From: Acidithiobacillus ferrooxidans ATCC 23270
Lineage (GTDB): Bacteria > Pseudomonadota > Gammaproteobacteria > Acidithiobacillales > Acidithiobacillaceae
Direction: 5' to 3'
Assembly: GCF_000021485.1 (NCBI RefSeq)
Contig: NC_011761.1
Span: forward strand, 1,270,001 to 1,334,000
Length of the DNA: 64,000 nt
Part shown: positions 8,617-17,628 of the stretch, piece after piece
Position numbering within the stretch: the stretch's first letter is position 1
Layout of the letters: each line of letters starts with the position of its first letter
Notes under the pieces: model-generated
Told to the model about the DNA's origin: nothing
The model's input: only the letters and a program-made list of their open reading frames with translations
The model's database searches: none
Program-made: the position numbers and the translations under genes

Positions 8617-9911
8617 CGTGTTGCCCTCCACATGCGGTAAGCGTCTCCCACCAAACCCCATAACGAGCGTTGCTGTACAAAGCTGCCCCGAATGGTCTTT
8701 TCCTTGCTGTGCTTATCCTGACCATCGACCATCAGCATGGTATGCGCGGCGCGGTTGAGGAGTTGCGGATATACCGAAAAGAAATGCGGATTGCCGTGTA
8801 GGATATCAGGCAACTCCTTGTACTTGCGCAAATCTTTCATGACGAAACTGTCGTCCAGCGCGGTTTTGTAACGGGCAAGATGGGGGGCCGTACAGGGGAG
8901 CTTCATCTCTTTCAGCGCGATAACCGTTTCTGCGGCCAGTCGGCCACTGGTCATCGCCAGGTTGGAGCCTTCACGGTGGACCGCATTTACCAGTCCGGCG
9001 CTGTCCCCCGCAATCATCCAGCCCTCGCCGTAGAGGGTCGGAACGGCCTTGTAGCCCCCTTCGGGAATCAGGTGGGCGGCATATTCCTTCATTTCTCCCC
9101 CCTCGATCAACGGGGCAATGGCCGGATGCGCCTTGAGTTTTTCGAGGAGGGTATAGGGCGCGATGCCTGCATTTTTGAAGTCGGACAAGAGGCAACCGAT
9201 ACCCAGCGTGATGGATTCCTTGTTGGTATAGAGGAAGGCGGTGCCGACCATGCCGTGGGTGACGGCACCGGCGATCTCAATGACCACCCCTTCGTTGCCC
9301 TTGATGTTGAAACGGCTCTGGACGATCTCCTCGGGCAGAAAGTGAATTTCCTTGACCGCAAGCGCGACGTTTTTGGCTTCGAGTTCGCCATGGAACCCGG
9401 CTTTTTTGGCCAACAGCGAATTGACGCCATCCGCCAGGATCACCACATCGGCATAAATGTCGCCTCCCTCACGGTCGGTACGGACGCCGATGACCTTTTT
9501 GCCTTCCTGGATGAGCTCGGTGACCGTCGTCTCGCAGATGACCAATGCCCCAGCCTCCTTGACCTTTCCGGAGAACCACTTGTCGAAAGGCGCCCGGAGG
9601 ATGGTATAACGATTGGGCTGGTCGCTGTTGAAGGCATCCGAGCGATAGTTGGTGCCGATGAAGGATTTTTCATCCAGCACCCACATGCGCTGTTCGATGA
9701 TATGGCGTTCCAACGGGGCATCGTCGCGGAAATCGGGAATGATGCGTTCCAGCGCGTCGGCGTAGAGAATGGCCCCCTGGACGTTTTTGGTGCCGGGAGT
9801 TTCACCGCGTTCCAGTTGCAATACGCTCAGACCCGCCTTGGCCATGGTATACGCGGCTGCATTACCGGCGGGGCCGGCACCTACCACAATGGCATCAAAT
9901 TTTTCGGCCAT
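8613..9911 (-). CDS. fixC: Electron-transfer flavoprotein-quinone oxidoreductase FixC
   Basis: FAD-dependent oxidoreductase of 432 residues. The N-terminal Rossmann motif is [21 protein letters not shown], and a second FAD contact is [16 protein letters not shown] with [16 protein letters not shown]. In FixABCX it passes electrons to quinone while FixA/B bifurcation drives low-potential reduction of ferredoxin or flavodoxin for nitrogenase. It is membrane-associated in known systems but has no clear transmembrane helix. It is 16 bases downstream of fixB and overlaps fixX. Confidence 0.95.
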   Translation of the reverse strand: MAEKFDAIVVGAGPAGNAAAYTMAKAGLSVLQLERGETPGTKNVQGAILYADALERIIPDFRDDAPLERHIIEQRMWVLDEKSFIGTNYRSDAFNSDQPNRYTILRAPFDKWFSGKVKEAGALVICETTVTELIQEGKKVIGVRTDREGGDIYADVVILADGVNSLLAKKAGFHGELEAKNVALAVKEIHFLPEEIVQSRFNIKGNEGVVIEIAGAVTHGMVGTAFLYTNKESITLGIGCLLSDFKNAGIAPYTLLEKLKAHPAIAPLIEGGEMKEYAAHLIPEGGYKAVPTLYGEGWMIAGDSAGLVNAVHREGSNLAMTSGRLAAETVIALKEMKLPCTAPHLARYKTALDDSFVMKDLRKYKELPDILHGNPHFFSVYPQLLNRAAHTMLMVDGQDKHSKEKTIRGSFVQQRSLWGLVGDAYRMWRATR

Positions 9912-9927
9912 GTCATGACTCCTGTAA

Positions 9928-11022
9928 TTAACTGGCCCGGCGGTTCACAGCCAGACGGCTGCGAAAGGCGTCGGTGAGAACGGGAAGGATCTGCACGGCG
10001 TCGCCGACAATGCCATAAGTGGCAAAATCGAAGATGGGCGCATGGGGATCGTTGTTGATGGCGATGATGACGTCGGAGGCTTCCATGCCAACGCGGTGCT
10101 GAATCGCCCCGGAGATGCCCGCGGCAATATAAAGCTTGGGACGCACGGTCTTGCCCGATTGCCCGACCTGGCGATCAGCGGGCAGCCAGCCGGCATGGGT
10201 CACCGGACGTGATCCGCCCACTTCGGCGCCGAGCACAGCGGCCAGGTCCCAGATCAGGCGAAAGTTTTCGGCTTTGCCCATGCCCCGGCCGCCCGCCACG
10301 ATAATGTCGGCATAGGCGAGCTGCGCCTGCTCCTGGGCCTCGTCGGGGATGAACTCCAGGACTTTGGCGATGATGTCGTCTTCCTGCATCTGCAGGTTTT
10401 CAGAAATGAACCGACCACTGCGTTCTGGTATGGCATCGGGCATGGCCATGACCCGGGGGCGGATGGTGGCCATTTGTGGGCGGTAGTTCAGGGTCTGGAT
10501 GGTGCAGAGCAGGCTGCCGCCAAAGGTCGGACGAGTGGCGAGTAGTCCGCGATTGTCCGGGTCAATGGCGAGTTCTGTACAGTCTGCGGTCAAACCCGTG
10601 AGCAGAGTGGTCGCCACACTACCGGCAAGATCGCGGCCCAGGGTGGTGGCGCCCAGCAGCAGAATCTCCGGCTGGTACTTGTTGACCAGGTCAGTCATGG
10701 CCTTGGTGTAGGGTTCGTTGCGATAGTCCGTGAGAACGGGATCAGCCACGATATAGGCCACATCGGCACCATAGGTGAAGGCGCTGCGGGCAGCGGCGGC
10801 AAGTTCATCGTTGCTGCCGCCGAGAATGACGGCGCCCAGATCGACATTCAGAATATCGGCCAGCTTGCGCCCTTCGCCCAGTAGCTCCCAGGACACCTGG
10901 TGTACCTGACCCCGTTCCATTTCGACAAACACCCAGATCCCCTTGTAGGCGGCCAGGCGGGGGTCCAGTTCCAGGCGCTTCTTGCCTTTGGGCTTTGCGG
11001 GTGCGGCAGTGTTCTCGCTCAT
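9928..11022 (-). CDS. fixB: Electron transfer flavoprotein alpha subunit FixB
   Basis: Alpha-ETF of 364 residues; the C-terminal FAD domain carries [20 protein letters not shown] and [16 protein letters not shown], ending in the [22 protein letters not shown] signature of ETF-alpha. The N-terminus has a lysine-rich extension ([14 protein letters not shown]) as in other FixB proteins. With FixA it binds FAD and oxidises NADH in electron bifurcation. A clear AAGGAG ribosome-binding site precedes the ATG. It is 19 bases downstream of fixA. Confidence 0.95.
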   Translation of the reverse strand: MSENTAAPAKPKGKKRLELDPRLAAYKGIWVFVEMERGQVHQVSWELLGEGRKLADILNVDLGAVILGGSNDELAAAARSAFTYGADVAYIVADPVLTDYRNEPYTKAMTDLVNKYQPEILLLGATTLGRDLAGSVATTLLTGLTADCTELAIDPDNRGLLATRPTFGGSLLCTIQTLNYRPQMATIRPRVMAMPDAIPERSGRFISENLQMQEDDIIAKVLEFIPDEAQEQAQLAYADIIVAGGRGMGKAENFRLIWDLAAVLGAEVGGSRPVTHAGWLPADRQVGQSGKTVRPKLYIAAGISGAIQHRVGMEASDVIIAINNDPHAPIFDFATYGIVGDAVQILPVLTDAFRSRLAVNRRAS

Positions 11023-11041
11023 GCGAATGCTCCTTGTGCGT

Positions 11042-11884
11042 TTATGGGGTGATCAGGCCGAGTTCCTGCGCCAGGCGCGGGTGCTGGCTGCTGAGAATAT
11101 CCAGGATGGCGTTGGCGGTGCCGTCGGCGTCCAGATCGGCGCCGATCATCTGTGCCTTCACCGCCCGGGGCTTGGGGGTGAATATCTTGCTGACCACCGT
11201 GGGCGAGCCCTTGAGGCCGATTTTGCTGACATCCTCAATGCCGGCGCGCTCTTTATTCCATTTCGGCACCTCAAAGCGGGCCGAGCGAAACATATCATCC
11301 ATGCCGGCGAAGCGGATCTGGTTGCTACCCTCCAGCATGGTGATCAGGGCGGGCAGGCGGGTCCGGATCACCTGTACACCACCTTCGGAACGGCGCCGTA
11401 CGGTAATGCTGCGTTCCGCAAGGTCCAGCGTATCGATCGCGGAAACATAGGTGAGGAGTTGCAGGCCCAGGCGCCTGGCAACGCCAGGTCCGACCTGTGC
11501 GGTATCGCCGTCAATGGTCTGCTTGCCTGTAAACACCAGATCTACGGGATGTTCCTCACCAATTTTGCGGATGGTCTGTGCCAGGGCAAAGGAGGTTGCC
11601 AGGGTGTCGGCACCGGCGAAGGCGCGGTCGGTCAGGAGTATCACGTCGTCGGCACCATAGGCGATGGCCTTGCGCAGTGCGTCTTCCGCTTGGGGCGGCC
11701 CCATGGTCAGCACGGTGACTCGTCCACCGAAGCGGTCCTTGAGGCGCAAGGCCTCTTCGATGGCAAAAACGTCGAAGGGGTTGATGATGGCGGGTACACC
11801 CTGCCGCATGATGGTGTTGGTGACCGGATGCACCCGGATCTGGGCGCTGTCGGGAACCTGTTTGATACAGACGACAATGTGCAT
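11042..11884 (-). CDS. fixA: Electron transfer flavoprotein beta subunit FixA
   Basis: Beta-ETF of 280 residues, first gene of fixABCX. Motifs are [20 protein letters not shown] at the start, [31 protein letters not shown] and the C-terminal arginine/lysine-rich tail. It partners FixB to take electrons from NADH. It is preceded by an AGGAG box and, 58 bases upstream, by a candidate minus-strand sigma54 promoter. Divergent from the globin/metal-import operon. Confidence 0.95.
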   Translation of the reverse strand: MHIVVCIKQVPDSAQIRVHPVTNTIMRQGVPAIINPFDVFAIEEALRLKDRFGGRVTVLTMGPPQAEDALRKAIAYGADDVILLTDRAFAGADTLATSFALAQTIRKIGEEHPVDLVFTGKQTIDGDTAQVGPGVARRLGLQLLTYVSAIDTLDLAERSITVRRRSEGGVQVIRTRLPALITMLEGSNQIRFAGMDDMFRSARFEVPKWNKERAGIEDVSKIGLKGSPTVVSKIFTPKPRAVKAQMIGADLDADGTANAILDILSSQHPRLAQELGLITP

Positions 11885-11941
11885 GGTGTACTCCTGTTAC
11901 CGACCTGTCGGTGATCTGAAGATGCTGTTGCCCTGATCCTA

Positions 11942-11956
11942 GCAATCTTCATTCCA
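11942..11956 (-). promoter_or_regulatory. Candidate sigma54 promoter for fixABCX
   Basis: On the minus strand the sequence reads TGGAATGAAGATTGCT: GG and GC separated by exactly ten bases, as required for -24/-12 promoters, with a good TTGCT -12 box and a weaker -24 box (AAT in place of CAC). The predicted transcript start lies about 45 bases before fixA. A NifA-type site lies about 80 bases upstream. Confidence 0.55.
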
Positions 11957-12033
11957 GATACGGCTGTCTTGTTAATTTCAAGATAAACAGCCTTTTGGCT
12001 AAATTGCATCGGAAAAACAACGCAAGCAGCGGA

Positions 12034-12049
12034 TGTAGGCTTTGCGACA
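12034..12049. promoter_or_regulatory. NifA-type upstream activator site (TGT-N10-ACA)
   Basis: The sequence TGTAGGCTTTGCGACA is an exact TGT-N10-ACA match. It lies between the divergent fixA and globin promoters, about 110 bases from the predicted fixA transcript start, a typical NifA distance. The motif alone occurs by chance about once per 4 kb; its position is what supports it. Confidence 0.55.
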
Positions 12050-12168
12050 AAATGCATGCTTTATCACGGCAATCTCATGTTGATCCCGGCCGGATTCGCG
12101 ACAGAATTTGTCCGGCACCGCCGGTTTGATGAGGCCCGGACACGCAAGCGGTAACAAAGCGTACAAGA

Positions 12169-12184
12169 TGTTCAGTCTCTTACA
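12169..12184. promoter_or_regulatory. NifA-type upstream activator site (TGT-N10-ACA)
   Basis: TGTTCAGTCTCTTACA is an exact TGT-N10-ACA match, centred about 78 bases upstream of the predicted start of the globin transcript and 45 bases above its -24 element. It may serve the plus-strand operon, while the 12034 site may serve fixA. Confidence 0.5.
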
Positions 12185-12227
12185 GGACGAAAAGATATAA
12201 CCACATGATGATATTATAGTTATTCTT

Positions 12228-12243
12228 TGGCACCGTTATTGCT
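12228..12243 (+). promoter_or_regulatory. sigma54 (-24/-12) promoter of the globin/TonB operon
   Basis: TGGCACCGTTATTGCT matches the TGGCAC-N5-TTGCW consensus at every position, with ten bases between GG and GC. Predicted transcription starts near 12254, leaving a leader of about 135 bases before the globin ATG. The rest of the 504-base fixA-globin gap shows the two NifA-type sites, the fixA promoter, and nothing else I recognise. Confidence 0.85.
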
Positions 12244-12388
12244 TGATGTGTCGTTGTTGCCGTCCCTATCGGACGGAGCTATATTCGGACAACTATATCA
12301 CATTCGGGGCACGCTTCTGCTGTCTCGGTTCGGTTTCGCTGGGGATGCGCGCCATGCGTCATATCCGGCTATATATGGAGGGGGGAAA

Positions 12389-13000
12389 ATGAACATGGAA
12401 CAGGAAAGATCAGCCGTCCTGAAGTTGTCCGTTCACAATGATGCTGTCCTCTCGGAACAGGGTCCGCACTGCCCCGGCTCGGAGACGCTGGATATCCGTC
12501 ATTTTGGGGAGGAGGAATCCATAGTGCGCCCCGCCGTTACCGATATGCGGTTTCCCGAAGTGATTTTTCCCACCAGCCGGGTAGCGCGGGTAGCCGGGGT
12601 GGAAAAAGTCCGGGAACTGGTCGTGGAGCATCACCGGCTCATCTGGCACAGTCCGCTCCAGCCCATCTTTGGCAGCAATGAAAAGCACTTCTGGAAGGCC
12701 GTGGAATTGACGGCGGATTTTCACGCAGAGGTCTGCGGTGGGCCGAAGTTATATACGGAACGCAAAGGTCATCCCCATCTGCGCGAACGGCACTTTCCTT
12801 TCACCATCCGAGAGAAGGACCGTGAACTCTGGCTGGATCTCTACATACAGGCCCTGCGCAATGTCGCATTCCCGCTGGAGGTGGCGGAGGAATACTGGCG
12901 CTGGGTGGAATCTCTGTCCATCCGCATGATCAACCGCCGCACCACCTTCGCGGAACCGGTGCGGGTGCCCTTCAGCCGTATCGCCGAACAGTTGGCCTGA
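12389..13000 (+). CDS. Truncated haemoglobin (group II-like) with N-terminal extension
   Basis: 203-residue protein whose C-terminal two thirds match the truncated-globin family: PLQPIFG, FWKAVELTADFHAEVCGGP, then the family's hallmark YTERKGHPHLRERHFPFTI, where His135 is the likely proximal haem ligand, and a following WLDLY helix with the conserved Trp. About 60 extra residues precede the globin fold. At the distal B9-B10 positions, where the family usually has Phe-Tyr, I read His81-His82, which is odd. The start is set by a very strong GGAGGGGGG box four bases upstream. It is the first gene after a consensus sigma54 promoter, so oxygen or NO handling during nitrogen fixation is a fair inference; cyanobacterial glbN likewise sits among nif genes. 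Confidence 0.75.
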   Translation: MNMEQERSAVLKLSVHNDAVLSEQGPHCPGSETLDIRHFGEEESIVRPAVTDMRFPEVIFPTSRVARVAGVEKVRELVVEHHRLIWHSPLQPIFGSNEKHFWKAVELTADFHAEVCGGPKLYTERKGHPHLRERHFPFTIREKDRELWLDLYIQALRNVAFPLEVAEEYWRWVESLSIRMINRRTTFAEPVRVPFSRIAEQLA

Positions 13001-13010
13001 GGAGAGAGTC

Positions 13011-15275
13011 ATGCAGCATTTTGCGCGCACTGCATTATATATGTCCGTAGCCAGCGTTTTGGCCTGCGTCCCGTCCGCCGACGCCGATAGCGCCCTGCCA
13101 AAACTCGGCACCGTGACCGTGGAGGGACATCAGAAAAACACCCTGGAAAACCCTGCGAGCGGCGCTGAGCAGGGGGCCACCATCAGCGGCCATGCATTGG
13201 ACATTCTCGGTGGAGCAGGGCAGACCAATCCGTACGCCGCCGTCTCCCTTCTGCCGTCGGTCATGGCCCAGAACCCGGATCCCTACGGTCTGGCCAACGT
13301 GCCAGGCGGCAACAAGGGTATACGCATCCGGGGGGAGCGCAATCCCCACGGAGGGATCGGCACGGTAGAGGGGTTACCCCTGTCCGCCGTCAACCCCGGC
13401 CCCGGCGAACAGTTTCTGTTCGACATGGAAAACATCCGCAGTGTCACGCTGTTGTCAGCGCCCTTCCCGTCGGACAAACTGGCCGTATTCACCACCCAGG
13501 GCTATCTCAACAGCAATGTGCTCTGGCCCAGGGCCAAGTTTGGCGGCGAAGTGGATCAGAGCTTTGGATCCTATAATTTTCATCGCAGCTTCATCCGGCT
13601 GGACTCGGGTACCTTGCCTACCGGCACCCGCGTCTTCATCTCCGGATCCTATACCCATGCGGATCAGTGGCGCGGCCCGGGCGCATCACCGGACTATCGC
13701 TATAACGGTGAGATCGGCATCAGCCAGGATTTAGGCCGTACCCTGAGCGCCAAGGTTTATGCAGCCTACGGTTCCATGAAGGAGAATAATTATCTGCCTC
13801 TGACGTATACCCAGGCCAGCAATCTGGGGCAGTACTACAACCTCGGCTATAACAGCGCACTCACCGGGAATGCCGCCAACGACGTGAATTATTACGGATA
13901 TAACCGGCAGAAATTCCAGGATTACGCGGTATTCGGGGAACTCAACTGGCATCCCGATGATCAGAACACGCTCGTTATCAAGCCCTTCTACAGCCAGGAA
14001 AACGGCTATTACCTGCAGGGGTTGGATAACCTCGGGGGTAAACCAGGTTTGCGAGATTGGGTCATCGACCATTCTCTCTATGGCGTGGTGGCCCAATACG
14101 ACACCCAATGGAATGGTAATCACTTTTCAGTTGGTTACTGGTTTGAAAATCTAACTCCTCCCGGACCCCCCACGGATTTCAAGATTTATCGTCTGGTCAA
14201 CGGCCAGCCCGTTTTTGGCGGTTATGGCCTCTTGGCACGCGCTACGGCGGACCACGTCTTCAACAGTCCCTATTTCCAATGGCGGCGGAGGGTCGGTCCC
14301 GTAACGTTTACGGCAGGCGCTCGTTATCTGATGGAGCAAACGCCGTCCTTCAGCGTCTACAATACCGCGGGGATTCCTGACGCATCCTATGCCAATGCCT
14401 TGAATCTGGCCACCTCCATCAATCCAGCCCGCAGTGTGGAGGGTAGAACCTTCTACCAATGGCTACCTTATTTTTCGGCGGTTTATGCAGTCAACCCAGA
14501 CCTGGATGCGGTCTTTGCCTATGGTCGCAATAATGGTGCTCCCGCCTTCAACAATTGGCCCTCCGTACAAATGAACATTGCTGCTTTTCAAAAGGCTGGG
14601 GTGACCGCGCAGCGTGCCTGGGATCAACTGGCGCCGGAAACCTCCAACAGCTTCAGTCTGGGGCTCAAATGGCACGAAGCGGCGTGGTATGTGAATCCCA
14701 CCTTTTTTTACGCCACCTATCGCAATAAATACGTGAATGCCTACGACCCTTTGGTGGGTATCAGCTATGATCAGAACGCGGGCGTGGGTCGCGCCTGGGG
14801 CTTTGAACTGGCGGCCGGAGCCAAGCTCTGGCATCGGCTGTCCGTGTTCAGTAACTTGGCCTATGACCGCGCCTATTTCACTCAGGATCTGCGTACCGGC
14901 AGTGGCGCTTTCTTGCCCGTCACTGGCTTGCAGTTTCCTGACACGCCACGCTTCATTGGTAGTCTGGGTGCATTATACGAATATGGCCGGTTCAGTATTG
15001 CGCCCACATTGCAGTATATGGGGAGCCGCTATGCGGATACCCTGCATACCCAACCCTTGCCGGGCTATCTGCTGGCCAACCTGAACATGGGTTATCACCG
15101 GCGGATTACCCATGTGGGCGAGCTGACTGTGAATCTGAGTATCCTGAACCTCTTTAACCGCCACTATATCGGCCTCATCGACAGCAGCTATTTCAGCACC
15201 GCGGCATCTGGCGGTGCCAGTTTCTATCCCGGCGCGCCCATCACCGTCGCCGGGACGATAGGGCTACGTTTTTAG
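13011..15275 (+). CDS. TonB-dependent outer membrane receptor
   Basis: Full-length receptor of 754 residues with a signal peptide (about residues 1-25, cleavage after SADA), a plug domain (NKGIRIRGERNPHGGIGTVEG) and a 22-strand beta-barrel ending in the aromatic terminal strand TVAGTIGLRF. A TonB-box-like stretch, LGTVTVEG, lies at about residues 32-39. It imports a metal complex across the outer membrane using TonB energy. It starts 11 bases after the globin, with GAGGAGA before the ATG. The next gene is a close paralogue. The substrate is not readable from sequence; nif context suggests molybdenum or iron. Confidence 0.92.
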   Translation: MQHFARTALYMSVASVLACVPSADADSALPKLGTVTVEGHQKNTLENPASGAEQGATISGHALDILGGAGQTNPYAAVSLLPSVMAQNPDPYGLANVPGGNKGIRIRGERNPHGGIGTVEGLPLSAVNPGPGEQFLFDMENIRSVTLLSAPFPSDKLAVFTTQGYLNSNVLWPRAKFGGEVDQSFGSYNFHRSFIRLDSGTLPTGTRVFISGSYTHADQWRGPGASPDYRYNGEIGISQDLGRTLSAKVYAAYGSMKENNYLPLTYTQASNLGQYYNLGYNSALTGNAANDVNYYGYNRQKFQDYAVFGELNWHPDDQNTLVIKPFYSQENGYYLQGLDNLGGKPGLRDWVIDHSLYGVVAQYDTQWNGNHFSVGYWFENLTPPGPPTDFKIYRLVNGQPVFGGYGLLARATADHVFNSPYFQWRRRVGPVTFTAGARYLMEQTPSFSVYNTAGIPDASYANALNLATSINPARSVEGRTFYQWLPYFSAVYAVNPDLDAVFAYGRNNGAPAFNNWPSVQMNIAAFQKAGVTAQRAWDQLAPETSNSFSLGLKWHEAAWYVNPTFFYATYRNKYVNAYDPLVGISYDQNAGVGRAWGFELAAGAKLWHRLSVFSNLAYDRAYFTQDLRTGSGAFLPVTGLQFPDTPRFIGSLGALYEYGRFSIAPTLQYMGSRYADTLHTQPLPGYLLANLNMGYHRRITHVGELTVNLSILNLFNRHYIGLIDSSYFSTAASGGASFYPGAPITVAGTIGLRF

Positions 15276-15368
15276 AGGCGCGTTATGGATCAACTATCGC
15301 AACCGCGTGGCTCCACCAAAACGCGTCCATTTCGTACATATCCAAGATAGGTTGGATCAGGAGCCGTC

Positions 15369-16565
15369 ATGAAAATCAAAGCCGTCGTGCATTACACGGT
15401 GTACACGCTAATAATGGCCGCAACGATGAAGTCGAGCCTCGTATGGGCGGAAGACGGCGCAAACGCCCCAAAGCTCCAAGCCATTACCGTAACGGGGACC
15501 GGTCAGACACCCCTCGTGCTGCCGTCCCTGGGCGCAGGCACGGGTGCCACCATCCCCAACTCCAGCTTCGACCTCTTTCAAAGCCCCGGTGGGACCAATG
15601 TCTATAGCATCGTCAGTGGACTACCCTCGGTCATGGTGCAGACAACGGACCCATACGGCTTGTCCAGTGGCGGCCCTGTGGGCATCAGCATCCGTGGTGA
15701 AACGAGCATCAAAGGGGCCATCGGCACCGTGGATGGCATTCCCATCTCCGCCATCGATCCGGGAGCGGGCCAACAATTTTTATTCGATAGCGAAAACTTG
15801 CGGAGCGTCACCCTCCTGACACCCCCTTTCGCGCCAGAGCATATTTCCGTATTCACGCAGGAAGGATATCTCAACCGGAACATTCGCTGGGCGGCGGATC
15901 ATTTCGGCGGCGAGGTCTCCCAAAGCGCCGGTTCCTTTGGCTTTCACAAGACCTTCATGCGTTTGGACTCTGGGTTGCTGCCCACCGGCACCAAGTTTTT
16001 CATTTCATCCTCCTATGCCCATGCCGACGCCTGGCGCGGGAATGGAGCCGCCCCGGATTATCGGTACAACGGTACCTTGGGCGTCACCCAGCAGATCACC
16101 CGTCGGCTCACGGCAAAACTCTTTGCCGTCTACGACGACATGAAGGGCGCCAGCTACCTTCCACTCACCTACGCTCAGGCATCCAATCTCGGCGCCAATT
16201 ATAACCTGGGGTACGACTCGAACCCGCAAAGCCTCAATTATTCCGGATACAACCAGCAAAAATTTCAGGACTATGCCTTGATGGGTGAAATTCGCTGGCG
16301 CACGAGTTCCCATGGCACATTGCTCATAAAGCCTTTTTACAATCAGGAAAACGGTTACACCATGGGTACGGGACTTCCGGGGGTAAAACCCAATCAAATT
16401 GGTTATTGGAGCGAACTAACCGCAAGGCTGCAGTTCCTGAATCTATTCAATCGTCATTATATTGGCCTCATCAGCCAAAACTATGTGCAAACCGGAGCCA
16501 GTGCGGCGACTTTCTATCCCGGTGCGCCGCTGACTGTTGTGGGTTCCTTGGCATTACGATTCTAA
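15369..16565 (+). CDS. TonB-dependent receptor paralogue with large in-frame internal deletion
   Basis: Closely related to the preceding receptor at both ends but only 398 residues long. Signal peptide, TonB-box-like TITVTGTG region, plug and the first barrel strands align through QENGY, then the sequence jumps at about 16400-16420 (NQIGYWS-ELTARLQ) to the final strands (FLNLFNRHYIGL to the terminal aromatic SLALRF). About 356 residues of barrel are missing with the reading frame kept. Such a protein could hardly form a normal 22-strand barrel, so it is either a decaying copy or a shortened plug-bearing product. The gene keeps a good AGGAG ribosome-binding site. Confidence 0.85.
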   Translation: MKIKAVVHYTVYTLIMAATMKSSLVWAEDGANAPKLQAITVTGTGQTPLVLPSLGAGTGATIPNSSFDLFQSPGGTNVYSIVSGLPSVMVQTTDPYGLSSGGPVGISIRGETSIKGAIGTVDGIPISAIDPGAGQQFLFDSENLRSVTLLTPPFAPEHISVFTQEGYLNRNIRWAADHFGGEVSQSAGSFGFHKTFMRLDSGLLPTGTKFFISSSYAHADAWRGNGAAPDYRYNGTLGVTQQITRRLTAKLFAVYDDMKGASYLPLTYAQASNLGANYNLGYDSNPQSLNYSGYNQQKFQDYALMGEIRWRTSSHGTLLIKPFYNQENGYTMGTGLPGVKPNQIGYWSELTARLQFLNLFNRHYIGLISQNYVQTGASAATFYPGAPLTVVGSLALRF

Positions 16566-16577
16566 AGGAAGCATGTC

Positions 16578-17231
16578 ATGGAGATTTTATTACACCTTGC
16601 CGCCGTGTCCGGGGGTATCCTTTATCTGATGCCGCTCCTGTTGCTGGTGGTGCTTTTCGTGGCCCTGGAGCGGGGCTGGGCGTTGGCCATGATCCGGCGC
16701 AAGGGGGACGATCTGTTACGCGATCTGCAAGACAGAAAAGGCCGGGAATCGCTGGAAACCGAGCTGGCCAAAACGCCGTCTTGCCCGCAACAGGCCGTAT
16801 TTGCAGCAGTGTTGGCATCCCATGATCTGGCAAGCGGCGAGGCCTACGCCGAGGAGGCCATGCTGACCCAGGCGACCTTGCTGGACCGGGGCTTATGGAT
16901 CCTGGATACGGCCGTCACCCTGGCGCCTCTGCTCGGGCTGCTGGGCACCATCATCGGTATGTTCAATGCCTTTCAGATATTGGGTAATCCAGATACCGCG
17001 CCAACGGCCATTACCGGTCATGTGGCGGAAGCCCTGGTGGCTACCGCAACGGGTTTGGCCATTGCCATTGTGGGCCTGGTGCTTTTTAACGGACTTCAGC
17101 AACGGGTCCGTCTGGTGCTGCATCAGATGGAAAGGATCAAGGTGAGCACCCTGAATCGCCTCTACCGACAGCCACCGAGTATCCGGGGAGACGCCTCTGT
17201 CAGTCTGCTGGCGCGGCGAGGGGAGATCTGA
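16578..17231 (+). CDS. exbB: ExbB/TolQ family proton channel protein
   Basis: 217-residue inner-membrane protein of the MotA/TolQ/ExbB family, which powers TonB with the proton gradient. It has an N-terminal membrane helix (residues 13-33, LYLMPLLLLVVLFVALE), then a cytoplasmic stretch, then two conserved helices: VTLAPLLGLLGTIIGMFNAF and ALVATATGLAIAIVGLVLFN. The LGLLGTIIGM and ATATGLAIAI motifs are diagnostic. An AAAGGAAG box precedes the ATG; exbD follows after one base. Confidence 0.92.
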   Translation: MEILLHLAAVSGGILYLMPLLLLVVLFVALERGWALAMIRRKGDDLLRDLQDRKGRESLETELAKTPSCPQQAVFAAVLASHDLASGEAYAEEAMLTQATLLDRGLWILDTAVTLAPLLGLLGTIIGMFNAFQILGNPDTAPTAITGHVAEALVATATGLAIAIVGLVLFNGLQQRVRLVLHQMERIKVSTLNRLYRQPPSIRGDASVSLLARRGEI

Positions 17232-17232
17232 G

Positions 17233-17628
17233 ATGCGTTATTTCGAGGCCCGCAAGGGGCGCATCGAGATCATTCCCATGATCGACATCATGCTTTTTCT
17301 GCTGGTGTTCTTCATCATGATCACCTTGCGCATGATCCCCGCGTCTGGGATCAGCACCCGGTTGCCGACCAGCAGTAGCGCCCAGGTCTTGCCCAGAACC
17401 CCTTTGGTGGTGGAACTGCGCAGCGATGGCAGTCTGCATTTTCGCGATAAGACCGTCAGTCTGAGCCAACTGGAGCAGCAATTGGCCCGGAACGATCTGG
17501 CCCATACCCAAGTCATTTTGGCGGGTGCCAAAACCGTGACCTTGCAGCAGCTCGTGGCGGTGATGGATGCCTGCCGCCACGCCGGCATCAGCCAGATGGG
17601 CATCGCTACCCGTGCGGGGCAGCCGTGA
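17233..17628 (+). CDS. exbD: ExbD/TolR family protein
   Basis: 131-residue single-pass inner-membrane protein. The N-terminus carries the conserved IEIIPMIDIMLFLLVFFIMI helix with the essential Asp (PMID) of ExbD/TolR, followed by a periplasmic domain. It partners ExbB and TonB. The stop overlaps the GTG start of tonB by four bases. Confidence 0.92.
   Translation: MRYFEARKGRIEIIPMIDIMLFLLVFFIMITLRMIPASGISTRLPTSSSAQVLPRTPLVVELRSDGSLHFRDKTVSLSQLEQQLARNDLAHTQVILAGAKTVTLQQLVAVMDACRHAGISQMGIATRAGQP

Noticed and set aside
8880-9977. 365-codon plus-strand frame opposite fixC
   Set aside because: Antisense shadow of fixC with no recognisable domain.
11997-12010. TGGCTAAATTGCA as a sigma54 promoter near fixA
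   Set aside because: GG and GC are only seven bases apart; the -24/-12 class needs ten.
15290-15306. TGGATCAACTATCGCA as a sigma54 promoter before the deleted TonB receptor
   Set aside because: Spacing is right but both boxes are poor (no CAC, CGCA instead of TTGCA), and the gap may simply be within an operon.
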